A DNA stretch of 64,000 nucleotides from Eutreptiella sp. 'Long Island Sound 2002' (Eukaryota; Euglenozoa; Euglenophyceae; Eutreptiales; Eutreptiaceae): contig OZ038380.1 in assembly GCA_964036045.1 (NCBI GenBank), positions 186,570,298 through 186,634,297 of the forward strand, in the 5' to 3' direction. This document shows positions 1 to 10,332 of this stretch, piece after piece. Position 1 is the stretch's first letter, and every line of letters begins with the position of its first letter. The notes under the pieces were generated by a model. It searched no databases and was not told the DNA's origin. It saw only the letters and a list, made by a program, of their open reading frames with translations. Both the position numbers and the translations under genes were made by a program.

Positions 1-107
1 CGGTTGCTGTCGGTTACAAATGCCGGCACTTGGCGACAAGGAGACAGTGGCTGGGCGTAGGCTGGGCGCCCTGGAGGGGTGGTACCTCCCGGCTTTCCAA
101 TTCATCC
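1..107 (-). repeat. Dispersed repeat family A, copy 1 (cut by window edge)
   Basis: Read on the minus strand, this stretch matches two other copies at 4117-4324 and 19402-19609: shared words include CCTCCAGGGCGCCCAGCCTA, CACTGTCTCC, GCCAAGTG and TAACCGACAG. Its end (97-107, CCAATTCATCC) corresponds to the inverted terminal sequence GGGATGCATTGG of the other copies. It lies in the intron just upstream of the exon starting at 114, ending six bases before that exon. The other end is outside the window. It looks like a MITE-type non-autonomous DNA element; no superfamily can be assigned. Confidence 0.75.
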
Positions 108-113
108 ATGCAG

Positions 114-569
114 GTGGAGTACGCCCGCAGCAAAGGCATTGAGGTGGGCGGGTATGACCTCATTGTGCTCGATAGGGGACACGGAGGGTACGGGGGAAAC
201 GTCGGAGACCAGTGGGACACGGTGGCCCCGGACGGAAGCCTGAAGCCGGACGCCTGCCTCGCCTCCGGTTGGTTCGACAAGCTGCACGAGCTTGCGCATG
301 GCTTCATTGCGGCCACGGGGCTGTCGATGCTGGAGACGGACGGGCCATACGGAGGCGGGGGCTGCGCGTCCCGCAACCACCGCTACCACTTCGGCGCCGA
401 GGACGCAGTATTCATGCAGAACCGAAAGCAGGGCGAGTTCTTCACGGAGTTGCGGAGGGCTGGCGTGTTCGTCAATCAACCGGACGACTACTTCTTCCAA
501 GGTGGCTCCAAATCCGCCATGGGGTACGATGAGAACCAGTTTTCACTGCCGCGCTGGCGGGACCTCAGG
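114..569 (+). CDS. Glycoside hydrolase-like protein, internal exon (partial gene)
   Basis: First visible exon of a three-exon stretch (114-569, 3011-3314, 5063-5344); the gene begins outside the window. The exon opens after a CATGCAG acceptor and ends at CTCAG before GTGATT, in phase 2. The protein segment has an ARSKGIEVGGYDL start, an LETDGPYGGGGCASRNHRYH segment, and a MGYDENQFSLPR segment. From family knowledge this resembles alpha-galactosidase-like glycoside hydrolases common in bacteria such as Planctomycetes: a (beta/alpha) barrel with the acid of the ETDG motif near the active site. Substrate and exact family are inferred and uncertain. The long unspliced reading frame back to position 30 runs into repeat A and is not thought to be coding. 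Exon GC content at third positions is very high. Confidence 0.65.
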
Positions 570-1257
570 TGATTCGTGGTTGTGCCTTGCCTGTGGGGGT
601 CCTGGCGGGATTTGGCAGCACCAATAAATGTCCTCCTGGAAAGCAGACTTCTCTGACGACTGGCAATGGTTTGCAAATTCGGAGTCTCTTTCTCCTGCAC
701 GCTTTTTCGTCGTTTGTTGCAGGCATTCGGGGGTATGGCGCTTGAATTTTGGGGATTTCAAGGGTGGCGAAATTTTCCCACGCCCTGCTGTAGCCCCGTC
801 CGTATCGCTGAGGGCAGGACCAGAAGAGAAACCAACAAGAGTGACATGCGAATGACAACATGAAAAAAATATTCATATCAATGTGCCACATGATAATCCC
901 CGATTACGGACCTATTGTACGCGAATCCATCGTCGAAATAGACCATCCAACTGCCATTGTCTTCCGTTTTAACCTTGCCACTCCACCAGCCGTCGGTAAA
1001 TTCGACATGAAGCGTTTGGCCGTGAGAGAAGGGTTTCGGAAAAGGTCGACAACCGAAACAACCGAAACAGCAGCAATTTCGGGGCTTTGGCGCCGCAGTG
1101 CCATGTATCGCGCAGGACGTGGCGCTTTGCCCCAAACCGCGGGTACTGCCATCTAATACACCGCACGCAGTGCCATTCCGTTTCGGTGCTGCGCGTCGAC
1201 ACACTGTACGGCACTGCGAGCAGTTCGTTGCATGCCGCTGTGTGCAGTGCGCCTTAT

Positions 1258-1304
1258 CGCAGCGCGTGCGGTGTGCCCCCCCCCCCCACGTGGTCTGCCA
1301 TGTG
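1258..1304 (+). repeat. Short dispersed repeat B, copy 1
   Basis: A 47-bp unit with CGTGCGGTGTG, a C-run of about 13 and ACGTGGTCTGCCATGTG is repeated at 5366-5416 with a longer C-run. The two copies differ at one base outside the C-run. Confidence 0.7.
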
Positions 1305-2739
1305 TCGCGTGCAGCGTAGTGCATAGATGTCACTGCATGCAGTAAATTGCATTGCACTGCACTAGGGGAATGGCAATATTTGCAGTGTCTTGCGTTGTGG
1401 GGTGGGGGGCCTCCTCCCTATTTCCTCTTCCCCATCCCTGTTTCTCCCTCCTGCCCCCCCCGCCCCCCTATTCTACGCCCCCCCCCCCCTCCGTTTCATC
1501 CAAGTGCCCATCAATGGGCTAGATCTTTACTTCGCACGCCCGTCGCAGCGAAGGGCAACGCTATGGACATGTGCGAGCACGGGGCATAGAGGCAGAGAGC
1601 GGCGAGGGAGGGGGTATCAGGGGGCACAACGGGGGGGGGGGGGTGATGGGTGGTCATCCGTGGGCGCCTGTGCCGCCCCTCTTCTGGGCCTTCAGAGCAG
1701 TGCACACCTCCGGCGCAGGCCCCGTGCAGGTCCTGCCCAGACCCAAGGGGTCCTGAGGCACTCGTCTGCGGAGGGTGCCACCCGCTGGGGCGCCAGCCTC
1801 TTTCCCATTGCGTCCCTACGGGTGGTGCTGGCATTCCCTGCTGCGTGGCCGGCACTGTGGTGGCAGAGCTGGCGGCGGAGACGGGGGGGGGGAGGCTACA
1901 GGGCGATGCCCGTTTGATAGGCACGTGATGCCCGGGCCATCCATCCGCCATTTGGCCATCATGCAGGCCGTGACAGCTTTTGTGGCGGCACGAGAGCAGC
2001 CAGCTGCCAGGGAGTCGTCTGTTACACGATCCCTGGCGATTGATGCCGAACCTCTACCAAGAGGGGGTCCAAGGTATCTGTGAGCGGATGGGGCACAAGC
2101 CTGTGCGCACATGGACTGTTTGGCAACAACATGGGTGCTCTATCACCCCTGGGGGGCCACGTAGTGGCCGATAGGCCCATGCCGCCTGGGCCGCGCTGCT
2201 TCCACATGAGGTTGGCCTCCACTCCGACAGCCACACACTCCGCGAAGATATATTTGCCCGTCCGAAGGCGGGCGGCGTGCAATAGGGCGGGCACTCTCTG
2301 CTGGGGTCTTGGCACCATCAGAGGCGCGGGGGGTAGTTGTGTGCAGGGCTGGGCCGCTAACGCCCCCAGGTATCCCCCTCCAGCCCCCCCAAACCGCACC
2401 GAAGGGGGGCAGTTCCTCCAAAAAGGCGCACGGGCCCACAAAACCCGCGACGGCAGGTCTTATATGGCGCGAATGCCCCATGCTGTTTGCACCCGCGGTG
2501 AATGGGGTGTGGGCTTTTCCCTCCGCCCCAGTGGTGTATTGGAATGCCTGGCAACCGCAGGCCCCCCAGACCCCCCCCCCTCCCTCCCTCCTCCTCTTCC
2601 AATGCCTGATCCAGAGCAGTGTTTTCAGTGTGATTTTCTGGAGAGAAATCCTCTTCGGCCTTCGGTTGCAAAACTTTCTCCGCGTTTATTCAGGAAATTT
2701 CCTCTGGCCGTTTGGGTCACAGACCATCGGAGGAGGGGG

Positions 2740-2870
2740 GTCCTCCCCCCCCCCGTCGGCCTCAAATTTCCGGCCCCTTTGATAACTTTCATTTTTTGCC
2801 CGGGGAAAGTTTTTCTGATGTGGCCCCCCCACGGGGTCCTTAAGCAATGGCCTGGTGACCACCATCGTCG
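2740..2870 (+). repeat. Dispersed repeat family E, copy in intron 1
   Basis: Diverged match to 23806-23995. Shared parts are CGGCCTC-AA-TT, an A/T-rich centre, TTCTGATGTGG, then a C-run and TTAAGCAATGGCCTGG (TAAGCAATAGCCTG in the other copy). It is in the sense orientation of the host gene. Directly after it, 2855-2879 carries a motif also found at 24941 and 26415. Confidence 0.5.
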
Positions 2871-3010
2871 ATTTACGGCCTCTCCTCGACTCCATCCCTC
2901 CACCCCCACCCCCACCACCTCCGGAACCATCCATCACGCCGCGGGCCCACGACTGCACTGGACTACGCCCCGTCTCCGAGCCCTCGGTCATCCCTCGCTC
3001 TGCCCCTCAG

Positions 3011-3314
3011 CATCTCGCGCGCCAGCCTGTACGACGACCTCTACACCCACATGCCCACGCAGGGCTGGATGTTCGTGCCCCTGGTCCCGTACCACGCCGG
3101 TGGGGCCGCCGCGGCCTTCGCCGGCCACCCGCAGGACTACGAGTGGGCCCTCGCGCAGTACCTCGGGGCCGGCGTCGCGGCGTGCTACCGCGGCGCCGCG
3201 GTCTACGACAGCCCCGCGGCGAGGGCCGCCGTTGTGAAGTGGGTCGCGTTCTACAAGAGGCACCGCGCCGTGCTGATCCAGCCCGTCGTGCACTTGAAGC
3301 GGCCGACGCTGCAG
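3011..3314 (+). CDS. Glycoside hydrolase-like protein, middle exon
   Basis: The exon follows the acceptor GCCCCTCAG and joins the previous exon in frame (phase 2) to read ...RDLSISRASLYDDLYTH. It encodes MPTQGWMFVPLVPYHAGG, a GAGVAACYRG segment and KWVAFYKRHRAVLIQPVVHL, which match in order the later barrel part of the alpha-galactosidase-like family. It ends CTGCAG before GTGCGG in phase 0. If not spliced, the frame runs to a stop at 3408-3410, with an AATAAA at 3431, so an alternative short transcript is possible. Confidence 0.65.
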
Positions 3315-4116
3315 GTGCGGAGCCCCCGTGCGGACCTCATGTCATGCTTCACTTGTTGGGGCGGACGGGTCGGGCCCAGACTTGCCTCTAGGGTCTGGCA
3401 GGACGACTGACTCTCGTTACCGGGGGGAAGAATAAACACCCGGAAATTCTACAAACATCAATTGTGTCCCAAGTTTGGGGCACAATCAATCGCCACGTTT
3501 TAAGGATCGGCACACATTTGATCGCACCAACCGGCCAATCGGTAGAAGCGGAAGAAGTCTGATGTGTGTGCCAAGAAAGCCAGACCGTATTGGTGGGACC
3601 GGGGGGATGGGGAGTTCCGTGCTTGTGTTGCAGTCCCGAAAATTCTGCTACAGTGAGCGGCCTTGGATGAGACAAAAGGGGACTGTCTGACAATTAATAC
3701 CCTAGTTTTTAAGGAAGTGCGACACATTACATCGCGATACATTCAGCCGAACCGCATTTTTCCCCGCACATTTTTTTCACCCCGGGATCAGCTTCGTGTC
3801 GTTAGCCGCTCAGTAATATATGCTCCTGTCACACCCCAAGCCCGGTAGTCACCAGCTGCGTTCTGTGTCCAACTCAGTAAGACCCAGCTCCTTCGTATCA
3901 CGTCTCACCTGGCAGACGCTCGTGGCAAGTCCGGTCCGGCCTTCGCCGATTCCTCTCTGCGCTTCCCACACCTTCCAGCCTTTCTGCATCGGCTCGTTGC
4001 CCTGCACTCTTCTGGCCCTCCGCTGCAGCTCCCCTTCCGCCCTACTTCCCCTCCGCCCCCCACACCACCTCCCCTGCAATGCCTCCTTTGCCCTTCCTCC
4101 CGGGCACCCCCCACCA

Positions 4117-4324
4117 GGGAGGCATTGGAAGCCCCCCCCCCCCCCCCCCCCCTCCAGGGCGCCCAGCCTATGCCCAGCCACTGTCTCCCTGACGCCAAGT
4201 GCAGCTTCAACGGCATTGGTAACCGACAGTAACCGCCCCCAACCGCTTTGGCAACCTCCTCCAACCGCCTGTCTAACCGCTTCTGGGGTCGCCTATGAGG
4301 GCCCTTCCCGACCCAATGCATCCC
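4117..4324 (+). repeat. Dispersed repeat family A, copy 2 (MITE-like)
   Basis: A 208-bp unit bounded by GGGAGGCATTGG and its inverted partner CCAATGCATCCC. It is collinear with 19402-19609 (also 208 bp) and with the reverse of 1-107. The interior has several AACCGC/TAACCG words. Poly-C lies inside the left end. It sits in intron 2 in the orientation opposite to copy 1. No coding capacity. Confidence 0.75.
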
Positions 4325-4574
4325 TGCCTCCCACCCCCCAATGCCCTCGCAATGGGCCCCCCGCTGCACCACTTTCTGCACTTTTCTTGCGCTGCTTCGG
4401 TTGTGCCACCTCCTCTGCGCTCCCGCGCCCACACCACCGCTGCATTGCATTCCCTGCACCGCATTGCCTCCCCTGCACTTCCTCGCCAGGACCACCCCCC
4501 CTGTACCCTGTCTCCCCACACTGCCCCCCCTTCACCCCCTCGCCTGCGCCGCCTCCCCGAACTCGGTCCCATGA

Positions 4575-4600
4575 CCCCCCCCCCCCCCCCCCCCCCCCCC
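4575..4600 (+). repeat. C26 homopolymer
   Basis: Uninterrupted run of 26 C. It is the longest of many C or G runs in non-coding parts of the window. Confidence 0.95.
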
Positions 4601-5062
4601 GGGCTCCGCACTTCGCTCCCTGCAGTCTCTCCCCTGCGCCCTGACCGCCTTGTGTGGTGCCTGCCCTCCTGCCTCCTCTCGGTGCTGGCCTGCAGGCGCA
4701 GGCTTCGCGTTGAGATCCGCCGCAAAGTGGCGCGCCCTGCTGCTGGCCCCTCCTTTGTCCGGGCGCTGCCATGCTGTCACCCGTCGCCCCTCCTGCTGCC
4801 GGCGCCTCCGGGCGTGACACTGCCTCCCCTGCACCTCCTCCCCTCTGCTCGCTCCTGCAATGCACCCTCTGCACTGCACTGCACTGCACTGCACTGCACC
4901 TCTTACCCTGTGCCTCCCTCAATTTCCTTCCCAGCACTGCCTTCACTACCCTGGCCCCCCGCCTTCCCTGCTTTGAGCTGCCCCCTGCACCCCCCCCGCA
5001 CTGGTGGGTCGGACCGCCCTCCACTGCACCGCACCTGGATTTTCGACTGCGCCCGCCCTCAG

Positions 5063-5344
5063 GACTGGGACGGCTGGTGCCACGTGAGCCCGTTCGCTGC
5101 GGACGGCGTCGTCGGGTTGTGCATGATCTTCAACCCCACGCCACGTGCGATCACCGCAAAGCCCATCGCCCTCCCGGTGTACTACATGGGCCTCAGGGAC
5201 ACGGCGTGGATCGGTCAGGAGGAGGGCCCTGCAGCCCCGTTCCCGATCGACATGGACTACACCGTCCGACTGCCGCTGACGGTGCGTTCCAGAAATGTAA
5301 CGTATTTTGTGGTGCGGACTCCCGACGTGGGGCGACGGGAGTGA
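5063..5344 (+). CDS. Glycoside hydrolase-like protein, last exon
   Basis: The exon begins after GCCCTCAG, in phase 0 with the previous exon, reading DWDGWCHVSPF. It encodes the C-terminal all-beta part: VVGLCMIFNPTPRAI, ITAKPIALPVYYMGLRD, DYTVRLPLTV and a final VTYFVV strand, then TGA at 5342-5344. This order is what the alpha-galactosidase-like family shows after the barrel (a short C-terminal beta domain). A GTGCGT at 5282 could act as a donor, but the read-through frame gives the expected last strand, so I end the gene here. Confidence 0.65.
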   Translation, partial: DWDGWCHVSPFAADGVVGLCMIFNPTPRAITAKPIALPVYYMGLRDTAWIGQEEGPAAPFPIDMDYTVRLPLTVRSRNVTYFVVRTPDVGRRE

Positions 5345-6153
5345 GTGGCAGTGGGCAAGGGACATCGCAGCACGTGCGGTGTGCCCCCCCCCCCCCCCCA
5401 CGTGGTCTGCCATGTGCCGGACACGGTAGAAGGGCGGCTTCATATGGTGAGGAGCACCTTGTCGCTACCAAGGGCCTATCCCCCCTGCAGTTGGGTCCTG
5501 GGAGGCAGAATCCCTCCGCACGGAAGGCAGGCCTGCCGGGAATCGAACGCGCGACCACCTCCGGGCGAGCGTGCGGTGTGGGTCCGGCGGGGTTTGACCT
5601 CGGGCAGCAGTTGACACTTGACCCGCGGCGGTTGGTGATTGGCAGACACAATTTGGACGGTAACTGCCGGAAGTTGACAATTCGCTTCCTTCGGGCCAAT
5701 TTCTCAAGGGCGCCCCTTAGTGAAACAAACAGCAAATTTTGCACCGATTCAGGACCGCCTTTTCCCCAATTGAGGCCACAGGAAACGCATCAGTGAAAAT
5801 GGAGAATGCGGGAAGACGAGCAGCCCGCGCCGAGATTATCCCCAGCCGATTGTGTGACATCTTGGGCGGGTTTAAGACGAAACCGCATTCCATACCTCCA
5901 CAAGGCCTCGCCCCAGCTCAACCTCTTCTGTCAAAAGCCATGGACGCATAGGTCCTGGGGCTATCACCTCATGTGCAGCTTGCCATCCTCGATGGTGTAG
6001 CCTACTTATCGCTCCATCTCACTGCGCGTCCTCCGAAACACGCAAGCAACCGCACATCGTCATCACAAAACCCATAGCCCATAGCCCATGACCCCCAAAC
6101 CCCTCACTCTAAGGGACAAGCCCTACATAGGGCGGCGTGCAAGGTCCAGTACG
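5345..6153. other. Intergenic, no gene seen
   Basis: Holds repeat B copy 2 (5366-5416) and otherwise unremarkable sequence. A tRNA-like TTCGA word near 5540 (reverse) does not fold into a tRNA. Confidence 0.5.
5366..5416 (+). repeat. Short dispersed repeat B, copy 2
   Basis: Same 47-51-bp unit as 1258-1304, with a C-run of about 17 in place of 13. It lies just downstream of the stop codon of the glycoside hydrolase-like gene. Confidence 0.7.
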
Positions 6154-6349
6154 CAGGTCATTTTTTAGTGGACAAGATTGTTTTTTAAGTTAAAAAAACG
6201 TGGAGGGTAACCGACGGCGGTTGGCGGATAACCGACGGCGGTTGGACAGTAATCGACGGCGGTGGAATCTGTTGGACGCAATGGCCATAATGTGCAGATT
6301 TGGCTAACCACTGGACACTCCAGATTTTTTTCCACTAAAAAACGTCCTG
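6154..6349. mobile_element. hAT-type MITE, 196 bp
   Basis: The ends are inverted: CAGGTCATTTTTTAGTGGA (6154-6172) against the reverse complement of 6331-6349, matching at 17 of 19 positions. The flanks are an 8-bp near-duplication, CCAGTACG (6146-6153) and GCAGTACG (6350-6357), with one mismatch. Terminal CAGG and 8-bp target duplications are hallmarks of the hAT superfamily. Inside, the word TAACCGACGGCGGTTGG recurs with a 21-bp period starting at 6208, 6229 and 6250 (the last copy decayed), as expected for subterminal transposase sites. There is no coding capacity, so it would depend on a transposase elsewhere. Confidence 0.8.
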
Positions 6350-7604
6350 GCAGTACGGAGGCAGAGGCCCTCAGGGACACACACAGGCCATACATGGGGA
6401 GGCACACGCATTTCACACAGGCATTGTGCGTCACTACAGAGGGATAGAACCTTTAGAGTGCTTCTCTGAGCCCTTCTTAGGGAGGCATCCCCGCCCCACA
6501 GAGAAGCACCAGCCTTCCGGAAAAAGGCACACGCGCTGCAGGGAGGCACAAGCCCCGCCTCCGTGGGCACACAAGACCTCCAGAAGAAGGCAGACGCCCC
6601 GCGTAAGAAGGCACGGCTTGTGCCTCCCTGCAGCGAGTTTGCCTCCCGATGGAGGGCCTATGCCTCTGGAAGGAGCGACGGTGCCTCTCTCTGGAGCTTT
6701 CGTGCCTTCCTGAGAAGGGGTTGTGCCTTAATGCAGGCTTGTGGCTCCAATCACAGGGCCTGTGCCCCTCCTTGGAGGGCGTGTGTCTTCATGGAGGCCC
6801 CTGTGGAGTTGAAAATCGTCAACAATCGTCAAATCTGGAAGACCTACACTTTGTAGATGATGTATTTCTTCATTTGTCCCTCACCCTTTCGCTCCCCTTG
6901 TGGCTCTTTCTTTCGCCCCATGTACATACACTTCACCTCCATGTGCTCATGTGCCACCATCTGCTGTCGCCGCTGCTGCTGTTTTCATACCAAGTCTTCA
7001 ACAGTTGGTCGCAAGGCACATCTGTAAATTTGCATAGCAATGATTTTATATGCCCATGGTCGTGTGTCACAAGTATATATTGTGTGATTTGGATTCCATG
7101 TACAGTTGGGTGCACTGTCGCACTGCATTAGGGGTGTCGGGTCGACACGACACAACCACAAGCAATCATATCATTCAGCATACAGAACATCATTTCCAAT
7201 TGGCACGCGCATTCTGCGGTATTTTTTGCTTGAACCTGCATTTTTGCAGTGTGCATTCCCTCAACCCCCAGGTTGTGGGAGGCGATTCGTTGGGCATCTT
7301 GTGAAAAGAAGAAGGATGCATCTTTGAATTTTGACTGGCAATTTACCAGTGAGCACTAGACTTCGTACACTTTAGCGAAAGAAACTTTTCCTTGTTCGTC
7401 ATTTTGCCGTTAGAGTTTTACCAGTCTGCATCAAAGCTCTGGACTTGATATCTTATCTATCTGAGTCCCATGAATAATGAAATGTCATGCTGAAACAACC
7501 ACTTGAAACACATTGCTGTTCTTTTTTCGAATTGTGTACCTATGGTGCTCCATCGTGGCAATTTCCGGCATACTGCACTAGCATATGTTAGATTTTCACT
7601 GTGT
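6350..7604. other. Intergenic, no gene seen
   Basis: No frame with recognisable protein features. The stretch 6440-6800 has repeated GGAGGCA/TGCCTCC words without a clear period. Confidence 0.4.
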
Positions 7605-8115
7605 ACCCTTGATTTACATTTACCATGGGTGTGCATACAGACCCAAGCCAATAGGACTGCATTGGATTCGTTGGTACTCAATACCATGCTCTATTCAGCG
7701 AAGCTCATTTTGAGGATCTTCCATTACTCAGTTTGGGGTTATTTTGTACTTTTGTGGCTCCACGGTCTGGTTTCCCACCAAATGTGGAAATGAGACACCA
7801 ACCAACCAATGACATGGGGTGTCGTGAAATGCAATTTCCTCTGGGCCAGTAGGGCCTAATTTGGCTTCATTCGTGCTAATATCATGCTCTTCTCAGCCAA
7901 CTTCATTTTTGTGGATTATTCATCCCTCATTTTTGGGATGTTTTGTATTTTTGTGGCCCATGGTCTGGTTTCCCACCAAATGTCGAAATCAGATATCGAC
8001 CAACCAATGACCCACGGTGTGTGGAATGCCAGTTTCTACTCGCCAACGGGGCCCAACTTGGGTTCATTGGGACTCAAGATCATGCTCTATTCAGCCAAGT
8101 TCATATTACCAGCCA
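7605..8115 (+). repeat. 198-bp tandem array, about 2.5 units
   Basis: The landmark CATGCTCT(A/T)-TTCAGC recurs at 7685, 7883 and 8081, exactly 198 bp apart. The units share GTGG(C)(T/C)CC(A)..GGTCTGGTTTCCCACC, AAATGT-GAAAT and CCAACCAATGAC. Copies differ by scattered substitutions. A weak CATGCT at 7486 may mark an older decayed unit. Confidence 0.8.
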
Positions 8116-8333
8116 TTATCATCTCGTTACCACTCCCCCTGCTCCGGGTGTCCGGAGGAGGCCAGAGGAGGCATGTTCCGGGTGCCAGGAGGCACCTAAT
8201 TGGGTTGGGCTCTGAATTGTAGGTCTGAGGAACGACAATGGATTGTTGCACAGTTATTGCGAGGGACCACTCTGCTGCCATGGCTGCCATGTTTTGGCCT
8301 ACGTATGTAGCTGGCATTCATAAGATACAGGTC

Positions 8334-8732
8334 ACCGAGCTGGGCTTACCCTGTCGAGGTTTTACAACCCTTCTTAGGGTCCAAGGATGAGCAACACATT
8401 TTAGCAGTAGCAGCAACAAGCAGCAGCAGCAAGCAGGCGGGCGGGTAAAAAGTCTTTTTTGCCCACTCTGTGGCTCAAAACCGGTATCCAAGTAGCTCAA
8501 AATGACCACAGAGCAAATGCGCATCATTTCAAAACAAGTTTTGTGCAATTTCAAGCCGTCTAGCCCATTCTATGGCGAATTTAGTGTCCAAAAATGGCCG
8601 TTTTTGGCCTGTTTTGAGGCAGTTTTCAGGACGATCATCCTGAAAGTTCAGGACCATCACCAGTGTGCCAACCAAGTGTATCAAATGCAGCAATGACATC
8701 TACCACCCAGCTCGGTCCTAGTATAAGTCTTG
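8334..8732 (+). mobile_element. Dispersed element family C, copy 1 (decayed)
   Basis: It starts ACCGAGCTGGG and ends CCCAGCTCGGT (8706-8716) plus a shared CCTAGT...AGTCTTGAT tail, and is homologous throughout most of its length to 16382-16985. It contains an AGC-rich segment and a near-palindrome TTCAGGACGATCATCCTGAA. Where the two copies differ, this copy often has TG or CA where the other has CG. It has inverted ends and no coding capacity, so it is a MITE-like DNA element of unknown superfamily. Confidence 0.75.
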
Positions 8733-10332
8733 ATGTATGGACCCTACCAACGTGGGATCTGGCCAATCCTGGACAGGGAGGCCAGGGGTTGCGATGTGAA
8801 TTTGCCAAAGTGTCCAAATAAGTGCTGTCTGGCCTGGGTTGTGGTTGTGCATCTGAAGTGAGTTCTGGTCGGTGTCACCTCAAACCTGGTACCCAATTGA
8901 TGGGCTCCAGGTTACGGTTTTAAGACCGAGTAATTGTTGGCCAAGGGCATTCATTGTTGAAGCCGGGGGGTGGTATAAATGAGGGAAGGCGCCCATGTAG
9001 CCGCTAGTAGCCACGTGAGGAGCGTGGCAAGGGAGATGGTAAAGCAAAGGGTGGGGAAGACTTTGGAAGACAACTGGGCTGAGAAATTTGGGAATGAAGG
9101 GAAGATGTGATGTGTCTTTGGTGCAATTTGATTGTGGCTGTGAGGCACCAGGAACCTCTCATTTGTGTGACCTCATGCACAACATGAATTCTCTTTTGCT
9201 GGGGCCCTTGACATACTGTACAAACGGATGCACCAAACGCCTATCTCTAGCAAACACTGCATGTTTGAAACACAGTACTTTGAGATTTTGTGACAAAGGG
9301 GGAGGGACGTTTGCAACCCTGGCTTTTTCCTAACCATAACTCTGATACAGGGAAGAACGGCAAGAAAAGAACATGTGCCCCGCCAATTGGCAGTCAGTTT
9401 TTCTGGTTTCTTGCAGGCCTTATGGCAAACAATGCAATAACATCATCTTTCACTAGGATTTCAACTCCCTATGGTCATCCATAACCGAAATGCTCTTTGG
9501 CAGCATCCTCAATCCGTCTGCTGTGCAGTGCTGGCTCACCCTTTCTGACCCTACTGCGCCCCCTCCCCCTTTTGCAAGGGGGGGGGACCGTCACTTGGCC
9601 CAAAAGGCATAGGAAATGCTGAGCGCCAAAGGCACTGAAGCAATTTTTTCTTTAGGTTGTACTGACCCTCCCCGATTGCACAAATGGGGGCCAGTGTAAT
9701 AAGTGCAAGCAAGGAAGTTCCCACAAACACAAAGAGCTGGACAGGCACCATGGAGGAGCTGCATTGTGTGCAGAATGTAAGAGATTCGTTTCATTACAAT
9801 GAGTTTGGAGGGACAAGGTTGGTCTAAAACTGACCAAAGCAGCAGGAAGACCACAACGCTGATGTATTCGCCAGCGCCGAAAGCCCAGTGAACGATGTAT
9901 GCAGTTTGACCTGAGCTTCTGTGAAGCCGGAGCAGAGCGGGCATGGCGGACAATGATGATCCGACATGTGCACCATCAGCACGCCATCATGTTCATGGTG
10001 TAATGTGACCCAGGATATGAAGTAGATTCAGTGGCCTCAACCCCACCTCGATCCCAAGAGCAGTCCGCACAGACCAATATTCAGTTTTTGACGTTGTTTT
10101 TCAATGTGTGTTTTTGACTAGAAGTGCGTTTTCAGAGTGCCTTGCGGAGCATCCGTCAATCCATGGGGATTTCGGGCCCTGTCAACTTTGTACCCCCCAG
10201 GTCCAATGCCCCCGTGGTGCACACACGTGTATGTGCGTTCCCCGGCGTCTGTGCAAGGCAACGGTGGACGTCACTCACCATCTATTCTGCCCCAGGGATT
10301 TTTGCCCTTCCCTTGATCTTGCTCCGGGGCTC
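8733..10332. other. Intergenic region upstream of the b561 gene
   Basis: No supported gene. TATAAA at about 8975 is TATA-like but no convincing coding region follows at the right distance. The frame of the b561 gene remains open upstream to about 10108 without an ATG, so an upstream exon cannot be excluded. Confidence 0.45.

Larger units (their letters stand above)
570..3010 (+). other. Intron 1 of the glycoside hydrolase-like gene
   Basis: The intron starts GTGATT and ends CTCTGCCCCTCAG. It is 2.4 kb and rich in C and G homopolymers. It contains a copy of the short repeat B (1258-1304) and a copy of dispersed family E (about 2740-2870). Open frames here are low-complexity proline/arginine translations of C-runs and are not supported as genes. 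Confidence 0.6.
3315..5062 (+). other. Intron 2 of the glycoside hydrolase-like gene
   Basis: A 1.7-kb intron from GTGCGG to GCCCGCCCTCAG. Beyond repeat A copy 2 it is mostly pyrimidine-rich plus-strand DNA with C-runs of 21 (4132-4152) and 26 (4575-4600), and CTGCA pentamer repeats near 4868-4900. Long frames on both strands here are low-complexity shadows. Confidence 0.55.

Noticed and set aside
3820-5060. Long overlapping frames on both strands (up to 349 codons)
   Set aside because: They translate C/G runs and repeat A into Pro-, Arg- and Gly-rich strings and lie in an intron.
5520-5580. tRNA T-arm-like TTCGATTCCC on the minus strand
   Set aside because: Only the loop word fits; the stems do not pair.
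8971-9333. TATAAA followed by an 81-codon frame as a possible small gene
   Set aside because: No ATG in good context for a protein-like frame and no recognisable features.
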